8,135 nucleotides of DNA. Source: Desulfosporosinus sp. UBA4726. GTDB lineage: Bacteria; Bacillota; Desulfitobacteriia; Desulfitobacteriales; Desulfitobacteriaceae. Each line of letters starts with the position of its first letter. Position 1 is the stretch's first letter. A program made the position numbers and the translations under genes. Positions 1-5,797 of the stretch are shown piece by piece. The stretch covers positions 7,454-15,588 of the forward strand of contig DHJG01000220.1 in assembly GCA_002404215.1 (NCBI GenBank), given 5' to 3'. The notes under the pieces are model-generated. The model searched no databases, was not told the origin of the DNA, and saw only the letters and a list, made by a program, of their open reading frames with translations.

Positions 1-222
1 AATAGGAGTTAGCAAACCTGCGCAAACACCCCACATCCGCAAAAAAACACGGATACAAGATATGAATCCATCGTTATTTTCTGCCATCCTACCACTGTCC
101 TACATTATTAAGAACAATCCGTACCAATCCTTACTACTATCCTACATATACATACCAAAAGAACCGACTCAGTAACACTTACTGAAATGCATATACACTA
201 CGGATTAAAATTATCATACTTC
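1..222. other. Non-coding stretch, no gene recognised
   Basis: No open frame of note is seen on either strand and no known RNA is recognised. The only structure is an imperfect direct repeat (83-105 and 123-147) and a 5-bp inverted repeat ATCCG/CGGAT at 35-39 and 50-54 around an A-rich loop. It lies beyond the terminator of the minus-strand gene that ends at 297. It could be the upstream region of a gene outside the window. Confidence 0.5.
83..147. repeat. Imperfect direct repeat, two copies of about 23 nt
   Basis: GCCATCCTACCACTGTCCTA at 83-102 resembles ACCAATCCTTACTACTATCC at 123-142. Both run on into the shared end TACAT (101-105 and 143-147), and the copies are about 40 nt apart. The matches are seen directly, but substitutions and a one-base length difference make this a degenerate repeat. 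Function is unknown and chance in a low-complexity stretch is possible. Confidence 0.3.
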
Positions 223-280
223 TCTGAAAAAATCTAGTACCCCTAGCTACTTTTGCGTCTAGGGGTACTAGATTTTCAGA
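223..280 (-). terminator. Rho-independent terminator after the DUF1456 gene
   Basis: An 18-bp perfect inverted repeat (arms 229-246 and 259-276, loop of 12 nt) has a CCCC/GGGG core. Outer bases TCTGAA/TTCAGA extend it with two bulged A residues. On the minus strand the stem ends in a run of six T, and it starts about 17 nt after the stop codon at 297-299. That position and layout fit an intrinsic terminator for the gene. The A-rich opposite flank would let it work weakly in the other direction. Confidence 0.8.
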
Positions 281-296
281 ATCTATTCTATAGAAA

Positions 297-833
297 CTAT
301 CCCCTGATTTTTAGAGCTAATCCTTTTAAAAAATTTCTTGCGTTTTGATCACCACACTCTTTATAATTCTTATGCCCTTCTTTTCTAAATAGAGCGCTTA
401 ATTCTCCTTTTGTTACAATAACTCCCGCTTTTTCTAATATATCAAGCACATCATCACTCGTTAGTGATAGCGCTATTTTCAATTTCTTAAGCATCATATT
501 ATTGATATTATTAGGATTTTCACTTTTCTTTAGTCCTGGTAGTTCAGGTTGCCCCGGTTTTGGATCTTGCTTCCCTCTTTTCAAGATAATAAAGCCATTT
601 AAAAATGCCTCTAGCGTACTGTTCTTACATTTTATATTCTCATCTTTTTCTTCTATTTCGTCATGATCGTCACCTTCATCATTGTAACGATAAGTTTCTT
701 TTGATTTTATGAGCAGCTTTCTTACTTGTTCTAGGGTTAGTTCAGCGCCACCAAGTTTAAATATTTTTACCATATCTGTATCCCGTAGATCTAGTGCATA
801 TCTTAGTCTTATTAATATATCATTATTATCCAT
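297..833 (-). CDS. yehS: DUF1456 family protein (YehS-like)
   Basis: A 178-aa cytoplasmic protein of the DUF1456 family, like E. coli YehS (about 156 aa), whose biochemical role is not established. Two copies of the family repeat are visible: residues 2-41, beginning NNDILIRLRYALDL, and about 109-138, beginning NNINNMMLKKLKIALSL. Between them are the family motif AFLNGFIILKRGKQ (about 76-89) and an acidic linker (about 50-66) that makes this member slightly long. The C-terminus carries GHKNYKECGDQ and FLKGLA, typical of the family. The start at 833 is preferred over an in-frame GTG at 1007 or ATG at 980. It is the family's normal start, AGGAGG lies 7 nt upstream (841-846), and a TGCTATAAT promoter sits inside the would-be extension. 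The gene is single and ends in its own hairpin terminator. No DNA-binding or catalytic function is claimed. Confidence 0.88.
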   Translation of the reverse strand: MDNNDILIRLRYALDLRDTDMVKIFKLGGAELTLEQVRKLLIKSKETYRYNDEGDDHDEIEEKDENIKCKNSTLEAFLNGFIILKRGKQDPKPGQPELPGLKKSENPNNINNMMLKKLKIALSLTSDDVLDILEKAGVIVTKGELSALFRKEGHKNYKECGDQNARNFLKGLALKIRG

Positions 834-840
834 CCATAAT

Positions 841-846
841 CCTCCT
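841..846 (-). promoter_or_regulatory. Perfect Shine-Dalgarno that fixes the DUF1456 start
   Basis: The minus strand reads AGGAGG, then seven bases, then ATG at 833. The full consensus at normal spacing decides the start in favour of 833, although the same frame stays open for 58 more codons upstream. Confidence 0.8.
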
Positions 847-870
847 AAATCTTTCTTAAACAATACTTCC

Positions 871-899
871 ATTATAGCATGAATATTTCGGTTCGGCAG
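871..899 (-). promoter_or_regulatory. Extended -10 promoter of the DUF1456 gene
   Basis: On the minus strand a perfect TATAAT (871-876) is preceded by TGC, which makes an extended -10 element. A weak -35 (CTGCCG, 894-899) lies 17 nt upstream. An extended -10 tolerates a poor -35. Transcription would start near 864, giving a leader of about 30 nt that contains the SD site. The site lies inside the in-frame N-terminal extension, which argues that the extension is not normally translated. Confidence 0.55.
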
Positions 900-1007
900 A
901 ACCACCGATGTGCACAAGTAGTCCTTAGGAATTTCCCCTGATACAATCAGCCCTAACCTTACATTGTCATGCTGAAACATTTTAAACCCCTCATGTTTGT
1001 CGAGCAC

Positions 1008-1790
1008 TAATTAAACTCAGATTATCAGTCTAACTCCGCCCAACTCTGCCAGGGTATATGTGAACAGCTTGCCACGTGGGCTAGCAATAACTCTGTTGCT
1101 TACCGCTTTTATAAAAAATGGACAGGCGTTAAGCAGCGCAATTCGATTTAACATAATGATTACAATAGTCACCGCTGGTATGAAATACTCGAAGAAAATT
1201 ATACATAATTTGGATTCGTAAGAATATTACCTGTCAGTGCTTTTCCTGTTTCGTTTTGACAAACCTTGGCATGGGTTAATTCGCTTGGTTTCTATAATTC
1301 CACTTGCGGCCAGAATTAATGTATGGTCCGTTTGTATTTTAGTTATTGTACTTTTCCACTCAGTCATATGGTTGATCTAGTACTTTCTTGCTTAAACCCG
1401 AATAGAAAAAGGCCCCCACCGTTTGATGAGAGCCAAATGAGTAGGGAAAATAGTGACATAGCAGCTTGTTCTGATTTTTATAGATTCAAATCGTTGGAAT
1501 TATTAGATATCAGTAGAATGCTTCGCCTTTGAAGCATTCTACTGTCTTAAGACAACAAAAGAGGGCAGTCCCGCCTGAAGCGAAACAACCCCATTGTTGT
1601 TATAAGCATAAAAATAAGCAACTTTGGTAATCAAAGGTAATTTTTTATAATATAACACCCCGTTTTTAAAATGTCAATCAGTCGATGAAAGCATACACCA
1701 TAGTCAGCTCAATGAGGGTATGGTTCATCATATATGAAAAGATCGCTAAGTGAGTATACTTAACGCTAAACGCTTTAAATAGTAATTGTT
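1008..1790. other. Gene-poor stretch, probably decayed sequence
   Basis: No complete gene is supported. On the plus strand, frame 1011-1208 reads ATWASNNSVAYRFYKKWTG, a stop, then SHRWYEILEENYT and a second stop. It looks like a coding remnant of unknown family. Open frames at 1323-1532 (plus, 69 aa) and 1227-1367 (minus, 46 aa) lack ribosome sites and recognisable motifs. A long hairpin lies at 1511-1544, a small one at 1584-1601 (AACAAC/GTTGTT), and CTTTG/CAAAG at 1622-1636 is followed by six T (1641-1646), a weak plus-strand terminator candidate. The last 100 nt probably held the promoter of the broken rnz gene. Confidence 0.5.
1511..1544. repeat. Perfect 14-bp inverted repeat (hairpin)
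   Basis: CAGTAGAATGCTTC (1511-1524) is repeated in inverted form at 1531-1544 around a 6-nt loop. The next ten bases overlap a second palindrome, GTCTTAAGAC (1544-1553). No T-run follows on either strand, so this is not a standard intrinsic terminator. It could be a factor-dependent terminator, a small RNA stem or a leftover of a mobile palindromic element. Confidence 0.6.
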
Positions 1791-1802
1791 GAGGAGATAT
1801 TT

Positions 1803-2186
1803 ATGCTTGATGTATAACACTTGAAGACAAGACCGTAAGCCCCGAAATGGTGCTTGGTGAAATAAGAAAAGGGATTAAAGTTTGTTATTGTACTGATACG
1901 AGGCCAACAGAAGACTTAGTTGAGTTTATTAAAAATTTAGACCTATTTATTTGTGAAGGAATGTATGGTGACGAGGACGACTTGCACAAAGCGGTGCAAA
2001 AAAACATATGATGTTTTCTGGGCGGGATTACTCGCGAAACAAGGAGGAGCAAAAGAGCTATGGCTTACTCACTACAGTCCATCCTTACCAAACCCAGAAG
2101 ATTATATTGAAGCCGTGAGAACAATTTTTGCAAATACTATAGCAGGAAGGGATTTGCTTACTAAGACAGTGAAGTATGAGCCTTAG
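1803..2186 (+). pseudogene. rnz: Ribonuclease Z remnant (internal deletion, two frameshifts)
   Basis: Intact RNase Z is a metallo-beta-lactamase-fold endonuclease of about 300 aa that trims tRNA 3' trailers. Here GAGGAG (1791-1796), a 6-nt spacer and ATG CTT GAT GTA give MLDV, the usual N-terminus in clostridial RNase Z, and then a stop at 1815. From 1820, in another frame, the C-terminal part resumes with LEDKTVSPEMVLG, CYCTDTRP (the motif carrying the late metal-binding Asp) and FICEGMYGDE. That frame breaks in a run of seven A (1998-2004). A second one-base loss at 2020-2021 (a Glu codon reduced to GG) restores AGLLAKQGGAKELWLTHYSP (late metal-binding His) through to the stop at 2184-2186. 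The HxHxDH metal-binding core and roughly 180 residues are missing, so no active enzyme can be made. Family assignment rests on recalled motifs and is strong. Confidence 0.85.
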
Positions 2187-2218
2187 CCATCGCCAGGCTG
2201 TTGCAAAAGAATTAACGA

Positions 2219-3676
2219 TTAGACAATTGATTCCATCTCTACTTCTCTTTTGCCATCTTTAAATGCCTTAGCTGGAAAAGTATACATCATTATACACATA
2301 ATAATCAGTGAAACAATCATTCCAGCACTTTGCGCATTTAAAACACCAAATAGCTTAATTTTTATAGCAAATGTTAATATCAGTGTAACCCCAACACCTA
2401 GAATTGCTGAAACTGAAGCCGCTGCTGCAGAAGGACGAGTTGAGAATAAGCCGAAAAGTAATGGTGCCGTAAGCGATACGGACATTAATGTGTAAAAAAT
2501 TGAAAGTGCTGTTATTATATTAGGAAGTATCAATGACATTCCGACTCCAAGAACACCTGCAACAAAGGTAACAACTCTACTCATTTTTAGTAATTCGGCA
2601 TCGGTAGTTTTAGGTTTTATAAATGTCTTGACTATGTCATTCGTAAAGGATGTGGTTAACATATATAAAACTGCATCTGCCGTACTTATTTCAGCTGCAA
2701 AAACTGCAGCCAAAGCTATTGCTGATGCCCAGAAAGGCAGTAGTTCTTTGATTACTGTAGGTAATGCCAAGTCCTGTGTTGCTAAGTGTGGAAATACTGC
2801 AAAAGCACACATTCCAAGTATCGCTGGAATAAATGCAAAAACAAACTGCAATAAAGCATTATATAATGTACCTTTCCTTATAGCTTTAACATCCTTAGCA
2901 CCAAAAACTATTCCAACTAAGCCTGGAGATATGAAAAATGATGGAGTGAGCATAAAAAAGTAACCTATTATAATAGTCGCTCCTAATCCGAAAAAACTAA
3001 AATAACTATTTGTTTGGGCAACATTTCCTAGATTTTCTGCAACCCTTGTGTGTAACCCACTGAATCCGCCAACTTTGGTTAATGCAAAAGGAATAGCAAT
3101 AATGAAACCTGTTAACATTACTGCTAATTTAATTAATCCTACATACGCAGCTGAAAGCAATCCTCCAAATGCAAAGTATATAGTAACAACAACGGCGCCA
3201 ATGATTACACCTGCAACTTTAGGCACACCCGCGGTAACATACAATATCCAGGCAACACCCATAAGTTGTCCTGCAAATAAGGCTAATGTTCCAAATACCA
3301 TCATTGTAGAAAAAACGCCTTTAAACCTTTTAGAATATCTTTTATCCAAAAAATCACCTGCTGTAAGCAGATTATATTTCATAGATAATCTCCAAATTCT
3401 TGGTCCAATAAAAAATGCAAGAACAATGCTGCCTAAGCCTGACATAAACAACCACCAAACTGCTGACAAACCAAACTCATATGATAATCCAGTAATACCA
3501 ACTGTAGAACCAGCTCCAATGTTAGCCGCTATCAATGTGGTGAATAATAATCCAGAATTAAGCTTTCTTCCGGCTACCATGAAGTCATTTGCACCTTTTA
3601 CAAACTTAGATACAACGAAACTTATTCCTATTAACGCAATACAGTATAACGCTATTACTGCAATATAGCCGTTCAT
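2219..3676 (-). CDS. Sodium:solute symporter (SSS family), substrate unknown
   Basis: A 485-aa integral membrane protein with about 13 hydrophobic segments from residue 4 to about 468, the usual size for the SSS (SLC5-like) family, which couples Na+ entry to solute uptake. The TM2 signature AANIGAGSTVGITGLSYEFG (50-69) is clear. So are the loop motif TAGDFLDKRY (105-114) and the TM8 motif AAEISTADAVLYML (327-340), where family members place Na+-coordinating Ser/Thr. The start is set by AAGGAGGG (3683-3690), 6 nt before ATG. A TATAAT sits at 3701-3706 but has no good -35 and would leave only a very short leader. The gene may therefore be read from an upstream promoter that escapes the hairpin at 3753-3793. 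It is more AT-rich than the reductase upstream (18 of 60 G+C at 2281-2340). Nothing nearby identifies the substrate. Confidence 0.88.
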   Translation of the reverse strand: MNGYIAVIALYCIALIGISFVVSKFVKGANDFMVAGRKLNSGLLFTTLIAANIGAGSTVGITGLSYEFGLSAVWWLFMSGLGSIVLAFFIGPRIWRLSMKYNLLTAGDFLDKRYSKRFKGVFSTMMVFGTLALFAGQLMGVAWILYVTAGVPKVAGVIIGAVVVTIYFAFGGLLSAAYVGLIKLAVMLTGFIIAIPFALTKVGGFSGLHTRVAENLGNVAQTNSYFSFFGLGATIIIGYFFMLTPSFFISPGLVGIVFGAKDVKAIRKGTLYNALLQFVFAFIPAILGMCAFAVFPHLATQDLALPTVIKELLPFWASAIALAAVFAAEISTADAVLYMLTTSFTNDIVKTFIKPKTTDAELLKMSRVVTFVAGVLGVGMSLILPNIITALSIFYTLMSVSLTAPLLFGLFSTRPSAAAASVSAILGVGVTLILTFAIKIKLFGVLNAQSAGMIVSLIIMCIMMYTFPAKAFKDGKREVEMESIV

Positions 3677-3752
3677 TAGAAACCCTCCTTACAGATGGCG
3701 ATTATAGGCCGGGATGACGACGGGGGTTCTGACAATGTCACCTACTACAAAA

Positions 3753-3793
3753 CTAGAGAGCCTGACGGAATCCAGTTTCGCCAGGCTCTCTAG
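3753..3793 (-). terminator. Probable terminator after the CoA-disulfide reductase gene
   Basis: A 12-bp perfect inverted repeat CTAGAGAGCCTG/CAGGCTCTCTAG (3753-3764, 3782-3793) encloses 17 nt that can pair further after one mismatch. In the minus direction the stem is followed by TTTTG, a short U-tract. It lies about 160 nt after the reductase stop and 76 nt before the symporter start, so it may separate or attenuate transcription between the two. The distance from the stop and the short U-tract keep this tentative. Confidence 0.5.
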
Positions 3794-3952
3794 TGATATA
3801 TCCTGCATCTCACTTAGCTACAGCAAATTGACCCTATCGTCAATGCATTTTAAGTCCTCCGTAGCAGTATGCATAGATACTAGTTATGAAATATTACTTA
3901 TCGCTTATTCCAAATGGCCTCCAGGGATTCTTTTCTGCTCAATTGGAAAATC

Positions 3953-5605
3953 CTATCCAAAGACAGCTGGATAATAAGTGACCCAGCCTCCGGCTAAATT
4001 CCTAACATTGGTAAACCCATGTTGAGTCAAAATCCGATAAGCTAAGTAGCCCCGCAACCCAATCTCGCAGTAAACCACGATCTCCTTATCATGCGGAAGT
4101 TCCGACAAGCGGCTGCGCAGGTTATTGATCGGTATATGCAGCGAGCCAATAATAAACTTACCTTTTCGTTCTTCTTCGTCCCGTACATCAATGATACATA
4201 TATCTTTCGCTTTAAGTTTGCTTAGTTCTTGCCATTGGATCATCCGAACATCACCATTAATAATGTTTTCCGCCACGTAGCCAGCCATGTTAACCGGATC
4301 TTTAGCCGATGAAAATGGCGGAGCATAGGCCAGCTCGAGTTCCTGCAAATCATAAACTGTGCCTTGGTGACGGATCAACCCAGCGATGTCATCGATCCGT
4401 TTATCTGCGCCCTGAGCTCCGACAGCTTGGGCACCCAGGATTCGACCGTCACTCGGATCAAAGATCAGTTTAATGGATAATCTGGTTGCTCCGGGATAAT
4501 ACGCAGCATGGGAATTGGAGTGAGTAAATGATACTTCATGAGGAATACCTAATTTTTTGAGCATTTTTTCATTAGCGCCGGTGGACGCTGCCACTAAATC
4601 AAAAACCTTGGCGATTCCAGTCCCTTGGGTACCCTCATACCGGCTATCCCGACCAGCGATAACGTCAGCAACTATGCGACCTTGCTTATTGGCAGGCCCG
4701 GCAAGCGGCAAGAGCGCAGGTTGTCCTGTCACTAAGTTTTTCACCTCAATGACATCGCCAACAGCGTAAATATTCGGGTCTGAGGTCTGGAGTCTTTCGT
4801 TAACTTTGATTCCGCCTAAGTCCCCGATCGTCAGCCCAGCTTCCTTCGCTAATTTAATTTCAGGTTTTACACCAATAGCCAAGATTATTAGGTCAGCTTG
4901 AACTTCCTCGCCGCTTTGGAGTGTTATGAGGGCACCCTTCTCCTTTTTAGCAAAGGATTTTACCCCGTCTTCCAAAATCAGGTTGAGTCCTTTGTTAAAA
5001 ATATGCTCATGGAGAATTGCGGCCATTTCATAATCCAGAGGAGCCATAACCTGATTGCTCATTTCTATAATCGTTGTATCTACTCCTTTGGCATGGAGAT
5101 TTTCGGCCATTTCCAAGCCAATAAAGCCACCACCTATGACAGCAGCTGTTTGAGGCTGCTGCTCATCTATAAATCGTTTAATCTGATCAATATCTGCAAC
5201 ATTACGAACAACAAGAGCTTCTATGTCATCGATCCCGGGAATCGGCGGACGAAGCGCAGCAGCCCCGGGAGCTAGGATCAATTGATCATAGGATTCTCGA
5301 TAGACTTTGCCATTGCTTTCTTGGATTTCGATGACTTTATCCTCAGGAAAAATACGGGTAACCTCACTATAGATTCTGACATCAATTAGAAAGCGATTTC
5401 TCATTGCTTCAGGCTTTGAAACCAGAAGAGCCTCACGCTCATTGATAACTCCACTAATATAATACGGTAAACCACAGTTAGCGTATGAAATATGTTCTCC
5501 CCGCTCAAAGATAATGATTTCCGCCTCTTCATCCAAACGGCGCAAGCGTGCTGCAGCACTGGCTCCTCCTGCGACTCCACCAACAATAAGTACCTTTTTG
5601 CTCAT
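3953..5605 (-). CDS. cdr: CoA-disulfide / persulfide reductase with rhodanese domain
   Basis: A 550-aa FAD-dependent cytoplasmic oxidoreductase. FAD motif VGGVAGGASAAARLRR is at residues 8-23 and the single active-site Cys44 is in SYANCGLPYY. The NAD(P)H-binding motif AVIGGGFIGLEMAENL is at 155-170, and YAVGD at 280-284 is the second FAD motif. The dimerisation domain has HAAYYPGA (Tyr369/370) and LAYAPPFSSAKDP (Tyr427), matching the two tyrosines known from staphylococcal CoADR. A rhodanese domain (about 455-545) carries catalytic Cys513 in VYCEIGLRG. This architecture is that of Bacillus CoADR-RHD and Shewanella Npsr, which reduce CoA disulfide or CoA-bound persulfide/polysulfide with NAD(P)H. 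Which substrate this one uses cannot be told. ATG 5605 is chosen because AAAGGAG (5614-5620) lies 8 nt upstream. A TTG start at 5626 would put that site inside the gene. It has its own promoter at 5662-5690. The stop is soon followed by further in-frame stops. Confidence 0.92.
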   Translation of the reverse strand: MSKKVLIVGGVAGGASAAARLRRLDEEAEIIIFERGEHISYANCGLPYYISGVINEREALLVSKPEAMRNRFLIDVRIYSEVTRIFPEDKVIEIQESNGKVYRESYDQLILAPGAAALRPPIPGIDDIEALVVRNVADIDQIKRFIDEQQPQTAAVIGGGFIGLEMAENLHAKGVDTTIIEMSNQVMAPLDYEMAAILHEHIFNKGLNLILEDGVKSFAKKEKGALITLQSGEEVQADLIILAIGVKPEIKLAKEAGLTIGDLGGIKVNERLQTSDPNIYAVGDVIEVKNLVTGQPALLPLAGPANKQGRIVADVIAGRDSRYEGTQGTGIAKVFDLVAASTGANEKMLKKLGIPHEVSFTHSNSHAAYYPGATRLSIKLIFDPSDGRILGAQAVGAQGADKRIDDIAGLIRHQGTVYDLQELELAYAPPFSSAKDPVNMAGYVAENIINGDVRMIQWQELSKLKAKDICIIDVRDEEERKGKFIIGSLHIPINNLRSRLSELPHDKEIVVYCEIGLRGYLAYRILTQHGFTNVRNLAGGWVTYYPAVFG

Positions 5606-5661
5606 CACTACTTCTCCTTTATCCAATAGATTTATCCCTAAGGTTATAAGACTTTATTAAA

Positions 5662-5690
5662 ATGATAACATGATTGCGATTGATCGGCAA
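5662..5690 (-). promoter_or_regulatory. Promoter of the CoA-disulfide reductase gene
   Basis: On the minus strand, TTGCCG (5685-5690) and TATCAT (5662-5667) are separated by exactly 17 nt, matching 4 of 6 and 5 of 6 sigma-A consensus bases. Transcription would begin near 5655, about 50 nt before the start codon at 5605. No terminator is seen after the MocR gene, so some read-through from it is also possible. Confidence 0.55.
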
Positions 5691-5705
5691 TTGACAAAGA
5701 CAATT
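5689..5705. promoter_or_regulatory. Short dyad overlapping the reductase -35, possible operator
   Basis: AATTG (5689-5693) and CAATT (5701-5705) form a perfect 5-bp dyad with a 7-nt centre. It overlaps the upstream edge of the -35 hexamer. The arms are short and AT-rich, so chance is quite possible. The regulator is not identifiable and the site does not resemble the TATCCAA dyads near azlC. Confidence 0.25.
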
Positions 5706-5797
5706 ATCAAGATATTTCTCTTGTAATAGGCTCCCTTTACTGTCGTCCTTTAATTTCGCTATTGCAACACCTTTTCATCAATATCACTAGTGAGAGG

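Noticed and set aside
1227..1367. Minus-strand frame of 46 codons starting MTEWKSTITKI, vaguely like the start of a citrate synthase
   Set aside because: The likeness covers about a dozen residues, no SD precedes it and the rest does not follow the family. Not supportable.
1323..1532. Plus-strand open frame of 69 codons with an ATG
   Set aside because: No ribosome site, no recognisable motif, an odd proline/arginine run, and its end lies inside the hairpin at 1511-1544. It is treated as a chance frame in decayed DNA.
2196..2208. GGCTGTTGCAAAA next to the rnz remnant, resembling the ends of some insertion sequences
   Set aside because: There is no matching inverted end, target duplication or transposase anywhere in the window, so a mobile-element claim would be guesswork.
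3048..3668. Long plus-strand open frame opposite the symporter (206 codons)
   Set aside because: It mirrors the symporter's hydrophobic codons on the other strand and has no family motif, whereas the minus-strand protein has clear SSS signatures and a strong SD.
3818..3820. In-frame TAG considered as a possible pyrrolysine codon
   Set aside because: The frame has no homology to pyrrolysine-containing methyltransferases, no nearby pyl genes, and other stops interrupt the surrounding frame.
3714..3974. Plus-strand open frame of 86 codons across the reductase-symporter gap
   Set aside because: It runs antisense through the hairpin and the end of the reductase, with no SD and no recognisable motif.
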